Shown piece after piece: positions 33,071 through 41,941 of a stretch of DNA of 64,000 nt (position 1 is the stretch's first letter; each line of letters opens with the position of its first letter). The position numbers were made by a program, and so were the translations under genes. Source of the DNA: Halalkalicoccus sp. CGA53. Lineage in GTDB: Archaea > Halobacteriota > Halobacteria > Halobacteriales > Halalkalicoccaceae. Under the pieces are notes generated by a model, which was not told the origin of the DNA, did not search any database, and saw only the letters and a list, made by a program, of their open reading frames with translations. The DNA is taken from the NCBI RefSeq assembly GCF_036429475.1, contig NZ_CP144125.1, positions 744,001 through 808,000 on the forward strand. The letters are read 5' to 3'.

Positions 33071-33343
33071 GTGATCACCGTCGGTTCCGTGTCCGAAGAC
33101 GTCCCGCCCGAGGAGACGTACGCGCTGCTCGCGGACGGGACGCGCGTCGCGATCGTTCGGGCGCTCGGCGAGAGCGATGGACCCCGGTCGTTCACGGCGC
33201 TCAGGGAACGGGTCGGTGTCCGTGACAGCGGGCGGTTCAACTACCACCTCCAGCGACTCGTCGGGACGTTCGTCGAGCGAACCGAGTGCGGGTACGTCCT
33301 GACTGACGACGGGGAGCGGGTCGCCGAGTCGCTCGACGGCTGA
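33071..33343 (+). CDS. Short winged-helix protein, partial paralogue of the next gene
   Basis: About 90 aa made only of a winged-helix domain, with ETYALLADGTRVAIVRALGE, RERVGVRDSGRFNYHLQRL and VGTFVERTECGYVLTDDGER. It closely resembles the N-terminal domain of the protein at 33462-34325 but lacks that protein's zinc-ribbon sensor part. There is no ATG; GTG codons at 33065, 33071 and 33089 are candidate starts, so the 5' end is uncertain. It may be a working small regulator or the broken copy of a tandem duplication. Confidence 0.55.
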   Translation: MITVGSVSEDVPPEETYALLADGTRVAIVRALGESDGPRSFTALRERVGVRDSGRFNYHLQRLVGTFVERTECGYVLTDDGERVAESLDG

Positions 33344-33432
33344 CTCCGGGGGTTTCGGGACGCCCGATACGTTCGACCGTCGCGGGTTCGTCGAGCGGAC
33401 GGATGAGGGAGCGAGGCGGCCCGGCGAAGCGG

Positions 33433-33438
33433 TTATCA
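33433..33438 (+). promoter_or_regulatory. TATA-like box of the 33462 regulator gene
   Basis: TTATCA about 24-29 nt upstream of the ATG at 33462, matching leaderless spacing. Confidence 0.45.
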
Positions 33439-33461
33439 GGCGATCGTGTGTCTCGAGGAGT

Positions 33462-34325
33462 ATGACCGATCAGGTGGCCGACGACCGCGACCTCTCGCCC
33501 GAGGCGGCGTTCGCCTTGCTCGGCGACGAGACACGGATCACCACGATCCGGGTCCTGGGCGACGCCGGCGGCGGGCCGCTCACCTTTTCGGAGCTCAGAG
33601 AGCGCGTCGGCGCCCGCGACTCGGGTCGGTTCAACTACCACCTCGGGAAGCTCGTCGGGACGTTCCTCAGACGGGTCGAAGGTGGCTACGAACTCACCTA
33701 CGCCGGCCATCGGATCGTCGGCGCCATCCTCTCTGGCGAGTACACACAGCATGCGAGCGGCGAGACGTTCGTCATCGACTCGGCCTGCTACCGCTGCGGT
33801 GAGCCCCTCTCGGCGACGTACGAGGACGAACGCGTGACGATCCGCTGTCCGGACTGTGACGACCAGCGCGCCTCCTTCGGCTTCCCGCCCGGCGGGTTCG
33901 AGGGCCGGTCGATCGAGGAGCTGACGCGGGCGTTCGACGACTGGGTGATGGGCGTCCTCCGGATGATCTCCGCCGGGATCTGTTTCAACTGCGCGGGGAA
34001 GATGACGGGCACGCTCACCGACGAGTCGCCGTATCTCGACGACGACGAGGCCGTCGGCGTCGAGTTCACCTGCGATCGCTGTGGCGACAACGCGACGCTC
34101 TCGGTGAACTCGTTCCTGCTGTTCGAGCCCGCCGTCGTCGCCTTCCACTACGACCACGGGATCGACGTCGACGAGGTCGACACCTGGAACGTCTCGTTTC
34201 ACGACGACGGTGTCGAGGTCCTCTCGGACGACCCCTGGCGCGTCCGATCGACCCTCTCGCTCGACAGCGACTCGCTCTCGATCCTCGTCGACGAGGAGCT
34301 CTCGGTGACCGTCGAGAGCCGATAG
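33462..34325 (+). CDS. Winged-helix regulator with zinc-ribbon-like sensor domain
   Basis: 287-aa haloarchaeal transcriptional regulator. Its N-terminal winged helix (about 12-85) has ALLGDETRITTIRVLGDAGG and RERVGARDSGRFNYHLGKL. The C-terminal part holds two treble-clef-like pairs: CYRCGEPL with CPDC near 108-130, and CFNCAGKM with CDRC near 172-207, which could bind zinc. The first residues (MTDQVADDRDLSPEAA) and the TATA-like box support the ATG at 33462. A shorter paralogue precedes it. The ligand and targets are unknown. Confidence 0.85.
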   Translation: MTDQVADDRDLSPEAAFALLGDETRITTIRVLGDAGGGPLTFSELRERVGARDSGRFNYHLGKLVGTFLRRVEGGYELTYAGHRIVGAILSGEYTQHASGETFVIDSACYRCGEPLSATYEDERVTIRCPDCDDQRASFGFPPGGFEGRSIEELTRAFDDWVMGVLRMISAGICFNCAGKMTGTLTDESPYLDDDEAVGVEFTCDRCGDNATLSVNSFLLFEPAVVAFHYDHGIDVDEVDTWNVSFHDDGVEVLSDDPWRVRSTLSLDSDSLSILVDEELSVTVESR

Positions 34326-34395
34326 AACGGCGCTTCGGTTCGTCACCGAAGGGGTATCCCACCACTCGCGTCCGTCCCCGGGACGGGCCGAGAGG

Positions 34396-34587
34396 TCACC
34401 GCACGAGCAGCCAGGCGGCGACGACGAACGCGGCGATGCCCGCGACCATGACTAGTAGCCCGACGTCGGGGAGGCCGGCGAAGACGGCACTGGTCCCGAC
34501 GGCGACGGCGAGGATCCCCCCGACGACGAGGCCGACGAACAGCCGCGCGCTCACGCCCGATCCCTCCTGCTTCGGCCGGTCGTCCAT
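34396..34587 (-). CDS. Small two-span membrane protein
   Basis: 63-aa hydrophobic protein. After a short hydrophilic start (MDDRPKQEGSGVSA), two membrane helices cover about 15-35 and 41-62, ending LLVR. I do not recognise a family. The start at 34587 is divergent from the propeller lipoprotein gene. Codon third positions are strongly GC-biased, as expected for a real gene here. The function is unknown. Confidence 0.6.
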   Translation of the reverse strand: MDDRPKQEGSGVSARLFVGLVVGGILAVAVGTSAVFAGLPDVGLLVMVAGIAAFVVAAWLLVR

Positions 34588-34668
34588 GGCTCGAGTACCG
34601 TGCTCGTGGATTTAGCGCTGTGGATCGACAACGAAACGCTCAATCGCCGCGCCCGAGAGGCCACCCGT

Positions 34669-35907
34669 ATGACCGATCGCAGCGCGCGGACACGCCGGGG
34701 TCTCCTGCGAGGCGTCGGCACGCTCGCCCTCGTCGGCCTCGCGGGCTGTTCCGAGGACGACGAGGACGACCCGACGGAGACGCCCGCGGACGACGCCGAG
34801 CCCCCGGCGGACGACACCGACGCTGACGAGGGTGAGGCCGAAGGCGACGAGGATGAGGACGACGGCTCCGAGGACGGGGGCGAGGGAACGGGGGAGGCCT
34901 GGCCGATGTTCCGGTACGACGCCGCGAACACCGGCGTCGGGGACGGATCGGGACCGACCGGTGAGGGCTCCGACCTGTGGACGGTCGAGACGGGCGGCTC
35001 GGTCTACGGCTCGCCGACGATCGTCGACGGTGTGGTGTTCGTCGGGAGCTACGACGAGAGCCTCTACGCGATCGGTGTCGAGGAGGGCGATGTTCTCTGG
35101 GAGCTCGACCTCGGCGGGGACGTCTTCTCCTCACCGGCGGTGCTCGACGGGTTCGCCTACGTGGGCAGTTTCGACGGGAACCTCTACGTGGTCGACGTCG
35201 AGGCGGGTGAGATCGAGAGCCAGCGCTCGCTCGGCGACGCGGTCGGCGCCTCGCCCACCATCTCGGAGGGGACGATCTACGTCGGGACCGACTCGGGGGA
35301 GGTCCACGCGCTCGGTGCGAACGAGTGGACCGCCGAGACCGACGGGCCGGTCGTCGCCACGCCCGCCGTCGCGGACGGTCGCGTGTTCGTCGGGAGCTTC
35401 GGCGGGATCCTCTCGGCCCACGACGCCGAAACCGGCGAGGTCGAGTGGGCTCTCGACGACGGCTCGACGTTCGAGGCGACGCCGACCGTCTCGGACGGGG
35501 TCGTCTACGCCGGGACGGAGGACGGACGGTTCTACGCGCTCGCCGCCGACGACGGCGACCTGGTGTGGGGCGTCGAGGGTGGCGACTGGACCGCATCGGG
35601 TGCCGCGGCCTTCGACGGCGTCGTCTACGCCGGAAACGCGAACGGCGCGCTCGCCGCCTTCGACGCGACGGACGGGTCGGAGGTATGGACCGTCGACACC
35701 GGCGGGGCGGTCTGGTCGTCGCCGACGGTCGCCGACGGGGTCGTCTACGTCGCCAACCGGGAGGGGGCCGTCCTCGGATACGATGCCGGTGACGGCGAGG
35801 AGGTGTACGGGACGGGGATCGGCGAGGTCGTCTTCTCCTCGCCGACCCCGGTCGGCGGCCGGCTCTACGTCGGGACCGCCGACGGCGCGATCCACGCGCT
35901 CGAGTGA
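34669..35907 (+). CDS. PQQ-type beta-propeller lipoprotein (BamB-like)
   Basis: 412-aa exported protein. The N-terminus has a twin-arginine pattern (TRRGLLRGVG) and lipobox VGLAGC near 23-28. An acidic linker of about 55 residues follows, then a seven- or eight-bladed propeller with repeats of the form SPTIVDGVVFVGSYDESLYA, and S-T-V-DGVVYAGTEDGRFYAL. Such WD-like PQQ repeats occur in dehydrogenases and in BamB, but the cofactor residues cannot be judged here. It probably sits on the outer face of the membrane. It is divergent from a small membrane protein gene. Confidence 0.88.
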   Translation: MTDRSARTRRGLLRGVGTLALVGLAGCSEDDEDDPTETPADDAEPPADDTDADEGEAEGDEDEDDGSEDGGEGTGEAWPMFRYDAANTGVGDGSGPTGEGSDLWTVETGGSVYGSPTIVDGVVFVGSYDESLYAIGVEEGDVLWELDLGGDVFSSPAVLDGFAYVGSFDGNLYVVDVEAGEIESQRSLGDAVGASPTISEGTIYVGTDSGEVHALGANEWTAETDGPVVATPAVADGRVFVGSFGGILSAHDAETGEVEWALDDGSTFEATPTVSDGVVYAGTEDGRFYALAADDGDLVWGVEGGDWTASGAAAFDGVVYAGNANGALAAFDATDGSEVWTVDTGGAVWSSPTVADGVVYVANREGAVLGYDAGDGEEVYGTGIGEVVFSSPTPVGGRLYVGTADGAIHALE

Positions 35908-35962
35908 CTGGATCCCCCGCTGCGGAACCCTTTTGCGCCGCCTGCCCGTAGCTCGCACAACT

Positions 35963-36376
35963 ATGAGCATGGGCTCGGACATGTATCGCGAGCAGATCCT
36001 CGATCACTACAAGAACCCCCGCAACTACGGTGAACTCGAGGAACACACCTTCTCACACCTCGGCGAGAACCCGATGTGCGGCGACGAGATCGAGGTGTTC
36101 GTTCGCCTCGACGACGAGGACCGGATCGAGTACGCCTCGTTTCGCGGCGACGGCTGTGCGATCAGCCAGGCGAGCGCGAGCATGCTCACCTCCCACATCC
36201 GCGGAATGACGATGGCAGAGCTCCACGACCTCGACACCGACGATGTCCTCGACCTGCTGGGGATCGAGGTGACGCCGATGCGAGTGAAGTGTGCGGTGCT
36301 CGCCGAGAAGGTCGCCCAGGACGGCGCGGAGATCTACGAGGGCGAGCGCGAGGCCGAGAAGACGACGACCGAGTAG
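35963..36376 (+). CDS. sufU: Iron-sulfur cluster assembly scaffold SufU/IscU-like
   Basis: 137-aa scaffold or sulfur-relay protein working with SufS. It starts near DMYREQILDHYKNPRNYGEL, and has conserved Cys in ENPMCGDEIEV (near 39), GDGCAISQASASML (near 67) and RVKCAVLAE (near 115). The Cys-x-Asp pattern (CGDE) fits the zinc- or cluster-binding SufU group. The ATG at 35963 was chosen; the internal ATGs at 35969 and 35981 are alternatives. The stop TAG directly abuts the ATG of the next small gene. Confidence 0.92.
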   Translation: MSMGSDMYREQILDHYKNPRNYGELEEHTFSHLGENPMCGDEIEVFVRLDDEDRIEYASFRGDGCAISQASASMLTSHIRGMTMAELHDLDTDDVLDLLGIEVTPMRVKCAVLAEKVAQDGAEIYEGEREAEKTTTE

Positions 36377-36649
36377 ATGTCTCGGGACAGGGTCGCCGAA
36401 CTCCTCTCGCACCTCGAAGCTACCGAGGAACTCCCACTCAGAGAGGAGGCAAACCGCTGGATCGGCGAGGCCGAGGCGGTCGCCGCCGACCTCGTGGACG
36501 CGCCGGACGACGTCGTCGGGAGACGGATCGAACACGTCTCCGAACTGCTCTCACACGTCGAGGAGACCGGTCACCCGGCGGCCGACGAGCACGTCGTCGA
36601 CGCCAGGGCGCTCGCCGAACGGCTCTCGAACGAAGACGGTCCCGCCTAG
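36377..36649 (+). CDS. Small helical protein directly after sufU
   Basis: 90-aa acidic, helix-rich protein. Two similar halves can be seen: RVAELLSHLEATEELPLREE and HVSELLSHVEETGHPAADEH, which suggests an internal duplication of a helix pair. No metal-binding motif or membrane segment is present. The ATG directly follows the sufU stop with no spacer, so the two are probably co-translated and may work together. I do not recognise the family. Confidence 0.68.
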   Translation: MSRDRVAELLSHLEATEELPLREEANRWIGEAEAVAADLVDAPDDVVGRRIEHVSELLSHVEETGHPAADEHVVDARALAERLSNEDGPA

Positions 36650-36656
36650 TCCGACC

Positions 36657-38624
36657 CTACCCACCGTTCTCGACGCGGTGTTCGCTGATCAGTCGGTCGA
36701 CCATCGCCGTGTTCTGCTCGCGCCGGCGTTCGGCCGCCCGCTCGTGCCAGTCCTCGATCACCGCCTCCACGTCACGTTCGCGGGCGACCGCGAGTTCGTC
36801 GACCTCCTGGATCCGCACCTCGCTCGCCGGTCCGACGGGGATCGAGTGCTCGAAGAGCACCTCCTCCGCGACGTCCGAGAGGCCGCCGTGTTTCAGTACG
36901 ACCCGCGGCGCGGTCTCCGCGAGCCGTTCGGCGGTCTTCCTGCCGGCGCCGCTCGCGTCGCGGAGGAGGAGGACGTCGCCTTCGATCAGACCGTACTCCT
37001 CGTCGGCGTTCTCGATCGCGGCCAGCGTGAACTTCTCGATCGGCTTCACCGAGACGAGCCCCTGGCGCTTCTCGCTCACGTCCGCGAAGTTCGAGTGATC
37101 GAGCTTCCAGAGCTCCTTCAGCCGTTCGAGTTTCTCACTGAGCCCGTCGCGTTCCTCGCGAGCCTCGTCGCGTTCGTCCCTCAGGCGGTCGGCCTCGCGC
37201 TCCAAACGGCGCACCTCGCGGCGCTCTCGCGCCCGGCGGCGCTCGTCGCTCCGGGCGGCCTCGAGGTCGCTCTCTAGGGCATGAATCACCTCGTCGCGCT
37301 CGTCGATCGTCCCGCGGAGCTCCTCGGTGTGCGAGCGGAGCCGCTCGACCTGCCGCTCGAGGTCGCGGATCCGCCGCTCCTCCTCGCTGAGCTCGCGGGG
37401 GGTGTGTTCCGGCTCCTCCTCCTCCTCGGACTCCTCGTCCGAGAGCGACGTCAGCACCGCCTCGACCGACTCGCCGTCGCCGACGACCCGGGCGATCACC
37501 TCCTCGCGGTCGATCCGCGCGGGCACCTTCCGGGCGATCCGGGCGAACTGGTCGGCGCGGTCGTCGTGGGCGAACAGCGCCGCCGCGAGCGCGTCGCGCT
37601 CGTGGTCGTTGTCGTAGCTCTCCTCGCGGGTGCGGTGCAGTTTCCTGTCGACCGCGAGGTCGCGCTCGGGCGTCCAGCCCGCGGCGTCGAAGCTCCGCCG
37701 GAACGACTCTACGGTTCCCGGCATCGGCGTGACGTCGGCCGCGATCAGGAACGGGCGACCCCGCTGGATCAGCCACTCGATCACCTCCGCGGTGTCCGCC
37801 GTGCGCGTACTCCAGACATCGAGCACCTCGCCGTCGATGCCGACGACCGCCACCGCCGTCGTGGTCCCCGGGTCGATCCCGACGATCACGTAGTCCCGTC
37901 GCTTCGCCAGCGAGTGGAACTCGATGCCGTCGGTGCGCTCGCGTTCGATCTCGACCCGGATGTCGCCCACTCGCGTCGCGGAGAACGGGATCTCGTCGGG
38001 CGTCGCCTCGACGGTGAAGACGGCGTTCGCGTAGCCGCCGTACTTCTCGGTTACCTCGACCTCGTACTCGAGGGCCTCGCCGTCCAGCGTCGACTCGATC
38101 TCGCGCGCCCTGCGTCTGACCGCACCGTGGATCCGCCGCGTAAAGCGGTCCGCGCTCCAGCCGCCCTTCCCGGTCGACCGTCCCCGCGAGACCTTCACCC
38201 GGGTCGTGTTCGTGAAGGCCGTCACCTCCGAGCCGACGTTGCTCGCGGCGAGGCGGGCGGCCGCCTCCGCCTCCTCCATCGGCTCTTTCCCGTAGGGGAT
38301 GCCGTGACGGGAGGCCACTCTCGAGAGCGGTTCGGGACGCTCCGCGCCCGTCACCTGGACGAGCGTCGTCTCAGCCGGTAGATCGCGGAGGAACCCGACG
38401 AGGGCGTCCTTGTCGGCGGCGAGTTCGTAGACGTTGTCGGTCGCGACGATCGCCGGCCCCTCTCGCTCGATCAGCCGTCTGAGCTTCCGGTAGGAGACGA
38501 CGTCCCGATCCGTGTTCTCCCCGTCGAAGGCGACGACGGCGTAAGAGGGCGCGTCGCCGCGGATGTTCCCGCTGTGGACGTCCACGCCGAAGATCACCCT
38601 GTCGAGGGCTCGCAGCGTGCTCAC
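36657..38624 (-). CDS. DUF460 family RNase H-like protein with coiled coil
   Basis: 655-aa archaeal protein. The N-terminal part begins FGVDVHSGN and the central part has an RNase H-like nuclease/ATPase fold (VIVGIDPGTTTAVAVVGIDG near 265, a second acidic block with ESYDNDHERDALAAALFAH near 350). From about 420 a long charged coiled coil (Glu/Arg-rich) follows, then a small C-terminal domain. This is the DUF460 family, linked by fold to RNA or DNA processing but not characterised. The start is GTG at 38624. It lies 46 nt after the RNase Z gene on the same strand. Confidence 0.85.
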   Translation of the reverse strand: MSTLRALDRVIFGVDVHSGNIRGDAPSYAVVAFDGENTDRDVVSYRKLRRLIEREGPAIVATDNVYELAADKDALVGFLRDLPAETTLVQVTGAERPEPLSRVASRHGIPYGKEPMEEAEAAARLAASNVGSEVTAFTNTTRVKVSRGRSTGKGGWSADRFTRRIHGAVRRRAREIESTLDGEALEYEVEVTEKYGGYANAVFTVEATPDEIPFSATRVGDIRVEIERERTDGIEFHSLAKRRDYVIVGIDPGTTTAVAVVGIDGEVLDVWSTRTADTAEVIEWLIQRGRPFLIAADVTPMPGTVESFRRSFDAAGWTPERDLAVDRKLHRTREESYDNDHERDALAAALFAHDDRADQFARIARKVPARIDREEVIARVVGDGESVEAVLTSLSDEESEEEEEPEHTPRELSEEERRIRDLERQVERLRSHTEELRGTIDERDEVIHALESDLEAARSDERRRARERREVRRLEREADRLRDERDEAREERDGLSEKLERLKELWKLDHSNFADVSEKRQGLVSVKPIEKFTLAAIENADEEYGLIEGDVLLLRDASGAGRKTAERLAETAPRVVLKHGGLSDVAEEVLFEHSIPVGPASEVRIQEVDELAVARERDVEAVIEDWHERAAERRREQNTAMVDRLISEHRVENGG

Positions 38625-38670
38625 GGCTCCACTAGCGTCCCTCGAAACAAATACCCCACGGCAGTCGGTG

Positions 38671-39591
38671 TCACTCGGGGTAGGGCACGTCGATCCGCTG
38701 GCCGTCCTCGGCGACGAACGCCCCCTCGAACACGTCCACTGCCTCGGTCGCGAGCGCGGAGACGTTCCCGGCGTAGCGCGAGGAGACGTGCGTGAGCGCG
38801 AGCCGCTTCGCACCCGCCCGCTCCGCGACCTCCGCCGCCTCCCTCGCCGTGGCGTGGCCCGTCTCGCGCGCCCTCGTCGCCGCCTCCTCGACGAACGTCG
38901 CGTCGTGGATCAGCAGGTCGGCGTCCCGGGCGGCCTCGACCACCGTCTCCGCCGGTCTGGTGTCGCCGGTGTAGACCAGCCGCCGGCCGGGCCGTGGCGG
39001 GCCGACGATCTCGCCAGGTTCGACGAGCGTACCGTCCTCCAGCTCGACCGTCTCGCCCTCGTGCAGCCGGGAGAAGAGCGGTCCCTCCGGGACGCCGAGT
39101 TCCTCCGCGCGCTCGCGGTCGAACCGTCCCTTCCGATCGTCCTCGACCAGCGCGTAACCCACCGACCGGGTACGGTGGTCCGTTTCGAAGGTCCGGACGT
39201 CGTAGCCCTCGCCGGAGAACGCGGTCTCGCCCGCCCGTACCTCGTGGATGTCGACCCGGAACGAGGGTCCGTCGTCGATCGCGGTCAGGAGCGTCCGGAC
39301 GCGACCTCCGGTCCCTGCAGGCGTGGTGATCGACAGCGGGGCGGTCCGTTCGTTGAACGCCATCGTCTGACAGAGCCCCGGGAGACCGAGGACGTGATCG
39401 CCGTGGACGTGTGTGAGGAAGATCGCCGAGATCGAGAAGCCGGTCCCGAATCGCATCATCTGTCGCTGTGTCCCCTCGGCAACATCGAATAGGAACTCCT
39501 CGCCCTCGCGGTTGACGTGGACCGAACTCGGGTTCCGCCCCGCGGTCGGCACCGCCCCACTCGTCCCGAGGAACGTCACGCGGAGGGTCAT
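38671..39591 (-). CDS. rnz: Ribonuclease Z
   Basis: 306-aa tRNA 3'-processing endonuclease of the metallo-beta-lactamase fold. The zinc site is seen in THVHGDHVLGLPG (H-x-H-x-D-H near 60), VYTGDTRPAE, LIHDATF and the late LTHVSSRY. The N-terminal LRVTFLGTSGAVPTAGRNPSS is typical. It cuts tRNA precursors after the discriminator base. The length is normal. The DUF460 gene follows on the same strand. Confidence 0.95.
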   Translation of the reverse strand: MTLRVTFLGTSGAVPTAGRNPSSVHVNREGEEFLFDVAEGTQRQMMRFGTGFSISAIFLTHVHGDHVLGLPGLCQTMAFNERTAPLSITTPAGTGGRVRTLLTAIDDGPSFRVDIHEVRAGETAFSGEGYDVRTFETDHRTRSVGYALVEDDRKGRFDRERAEELGVPEGPLFSRLHEGETVELEDGTLVEPGEIVGPPRPGRRLVYTGDTRPAETVVEAARDADLLIHDATFVEEAATRARETGHATAREAAEVAERAGAKRLALTHVSSRYAGNVSALATEAVDVFEGAFVAEDGQRIDVPYPE

Positions 39592-39672
39592 CGCAGGTGA
39601 TGAGCGGGGGCGACGTAAACGGGCTTCGCTTTCCGGTCCGTTCTCCCCCCGTTCGTGGGCGATCGAGGCCGA

Positions 39673-40146
39673 TCAGGCCCCTGCGGCGACCAGGTCCGAC
39701 GCGCTGTGCCGGTCGACCTCGTCGAGGCCGTCGGCGACCGTCCGCGTCGATCCGTCGCGGTGGGGGTAGACCGCGGTCAGCCTCTCCCCCTCGTACACCG
39801 CGAGACAGACCATCGGGAGGCGGATCACGTCGTGGGTCTCCTCGGAGACGAGCGAGCAGACTTGGCCCCGCGAGAACGCCGGCTCGAGCGAACAGTCCCG
39901 GCGCTCGGCCCACCGCTCGAACCGCTCGACCGTCTCACAGAGGTGTTTCCCGGCCGGATAGGTTGGGTCGCACGCGATCGCGTCACCCCAGAGTTCGACC
40001 TCGTAGGCGTCGAGTGTACCTTCCTCGACGAACCGATCGAGCCGCGAGAGGTGCTCTCTCGTCTCGTCGATCACCGACGGGGCGAGCGACCGAAGGTAGA
40101 CGACGGCGTGCGTCCGCGACCGTTCCGTAGCGTGCGTTGTAATCAT
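39673..40146 (-). CDS. Conserved haloarchaeal protein of unknown function
   Basis: 157-aa soluble protein, probably MITTHATERSRTHAVVYLRS at the start (ATG at 40146); another ATG seven codons up is less likely. It has an alpha/beta pattern with ALAPS-type N-terminal helix (SLAPSVIDETREHLSRLDRF), a central CDPTYPAGKHLCETVERFER segment and a strand pair LPMVCLAVYEGERLTAVYPH. Similar proteins are common in haloarchaea without known function. The upstream region is AT-rich, fitting a promoter. Confidence 0.7.
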   Translation of the reverse strand: MITTHATERSRTHAVVYLRSLAPSVIDETREHLSRLDRFVEEGTLDAYEVELWGDAIACDPTYPAGKHLCETVERFERWAERRDCSLEPAFSRGQVCSLVSEETHDVIRLPMVCLAVYEGERLTAVYPHRDGSTRTVADGLDEVDRHSASDLVAAGA

Positions 40147-40386
40147 GATCCACCAGTACCACGACACCGATTTCGATCCGGCGACCCGTGACCCTGTTGG
40201 GGGCTGTATGATTAATAATGATAAAAACCGATCGGTTCTGGCAAGCCCCTCCCGGGATTCGTCACGGGGAGGAGGGGAGACCGACCGCCTCCTCCGGTCG
40301 TCGTGCGCTCGCTCTACGGATGGAAGACGATGTAGGGGTCGGACTGGCGTCGGAGCGGCGTCGCGGATAGGGGAACGGTTTGCCGG

Positions 40387-41523
40387 CTACCGCTCGTCGA
40401 GCGGGACGAACTCCAAGTCGCGCTCACCGACGTATCGGGATCGGGGGCGCATGATCCGGTTGTCCTCGTACTGTTCCGCGATGTGGGCGACCCAGCCGCC
40501 GACGCGCGAGACGGCGAAGATCGGTGTGAAGAGGTCGATCGGGATCCCCATCTGGTAGTAGGTCGTCGCGGAGTAGAAGTCGACGTTCGGGGCGATGCCC
40601 TTCTCCTCGGTCATGAACTCCTCGACGGCGATGCTGTAGTCGTACCACTTCATCTCGCCGGCAGCTTCGGCGAGGTCTTCGGACATCTCGCCGAGGATGT
40701 ACGCTCGGGGGTCTTTCACGTTGTAGACGCGGTGGCCGAAGCCGGGGATGCGTCGGCCCTCGTCGAGGGCCTTTTTCGCCCAGTCGGTGGGCTCCTTGCT
40801 GCTCTCGTCGACCTCCAGGAGCATCTCCATCACGTCCTGGTTCGCCCCGCCGTGGAGCGGGCCGGCGAGCGTCCCGATCGCCGACGTCGTCGCGGCGTGG
40901 ACGTCCGAGAGCGTGCTCGCGGTGACCATCCCGGAGAACGTCGAGGCGTTCAGCCCGTGGTCCGCGTGGAGGACGAGCGCCGCGTCGAGCGTCTCCGCGA
41001 GGACGTCGTCGGGCTCCTCGCCGTTGAGCATCGTGAGGAAGCTCGCGGCGTGAGTCAGGTCCTCTCGTGGCTCGACCGGCTCCTCGCCTTCGCGGTAGCG
41101 GTGGAAGGCAGCGAGGATCGTGGGCAGCTTCGCGGTGATCCGACGGCCCTTCGCGAGCGTCGCCTCCCGGTCCGTGGGATCGGTCTCTCCCGCCGGATCG
41201 GTCGCCGCGAGCTGGGAGACGACCGTCCGGATCGCGGCCATCGGCTCGGCGTCCTGCTCGGCGAGTTCCCGGGCGGTGTCGAGGATCCCGTCGTCGACCG
41301 CCCGCTCTGCGACCATCTCGTCGGCGAACGCGTCGAGCTCCTCGCGGGTCGGGAGCTCCCCGTGCCAGAGCAGGTAGAGCACCTCCTCGTAGCTCGCGTG
41401 GCGCGCGAGGTCCTCGATGGCGTACCCGCGGTAGACGAGCTCCCCCTCGTCCCCGTCGATGAAGCTGAGTTCGGACTCGGCGACGAGCACTCCCTCGAGA
41501 CCTCGTTTCAGGTCGTCGGTCAT
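40387..41523 (-). CDS. gltA: Citrate synthase
   Basis: 378-aa TCA-cycle enzyme joining acetyl-CoA and oxaloacetate. Active-site parts are visible: the His in HADHGLNASTF near 190, GPLHGGANQDVMEML near 220, PGFGHRVYNVKDPRA near 262, and the final Arg/Asp regions. The start LKRGLEGVLVAESELSFIDG is typical of archaeal citrate synthases. The ATG at 41523 is preceded by a short non-coding gap to a small membrane protein gene on the same strand. Confidence 0.95.
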   Translation of the reverse strand: MTDDLKRGLEGVLVAESELSFIDGDEGELVYRGYAIEDLARHASYEEVLYLLWHGELPTREELDAFADEMVAERAVDDGILDTARELAEQDAEPMAAIRTVVSQLAATDPAGETDPTDREATLAKGRRITAKLPTILAAFHRYREGEEPVEPREDLTHAASFLTMLNGEEPDDVLAETLDAALVLHADHGLNASTFSGMVTASTLSDVHAATTSAIGTLAGPLHGGANQDVMEMLLEVDESSKEPTDWAKKALDEGRRIPGFGHRVYNVKDPRAYILGEMSEDLAEAAGEMKWYDYSIAVEEFMTEEKGIAPNVDFYSATTYYQMGIPIDLFTPIFAVSRVGGWVAHIAEQYEDNRIMRPRSRYVGERDLEFVPLDER

Positions 41524-41555
41524 GACCGGAGCTTTCGTACCCGCCTGAATAAGGA

Positions 41556-41849
41556 TTACCGTTGCGGCGTCTCGTTCGCCGAGCGGGTGTAGCGGATCGC
41601 CGAACGTATCGTGAGGACGATGGCGACGAGCGAGCCGACGGTCACCGCGAGGACGAACGCGAGCGCGGCGAAGAGCAGCGGCGAGGTCTCGGCGGTCGGC
41701 GAGAGCGGCTGGACGAGGAAGACGCGGTAGACGTAGAGCACGAGCGAGAAGACGACGCCGATAGCGAGTCCGACCGCGAAGTGTCGCGGGGCGTCGAGTT
41801 CGACCAGCACGGCGCCGAGTGACGGGCGCTCCGGAACGTCGTCGGTCAT
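41556..41849 (-). CDS. Small two-span membrane protein
   Basis: 97-aa protein with an N-terminal soluble part (MTDDVPERPSLGAVLVELDA), two membrane helices (about 23-45 and 56-80) and a basic tail (RYTRSANETPQR). I do not recognise a named family. It lies 32 nt upstream of citrate synthase on the same strand and may share its transcript. Confidence 0.68.
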   Translation of the reverse strand: MTDDVPERPSLGAVLVELDAPRHFAVGLAIGVVFSLVLYVYRVFLVQPLSPTAETSPLLFAALAFVLAVTVGSLVAIVLTIRSAIRYTRSANETPQR

Positions 41850-41941
41850 ACGTGGAGAGAGGGGTCGGCCCCTCAAAATCGCGTCGAAGCCCGGCGGGCG
41901 GACCGAACCGCTCAAGGGTGTGGACGGGCCGTCTAGCGGTA

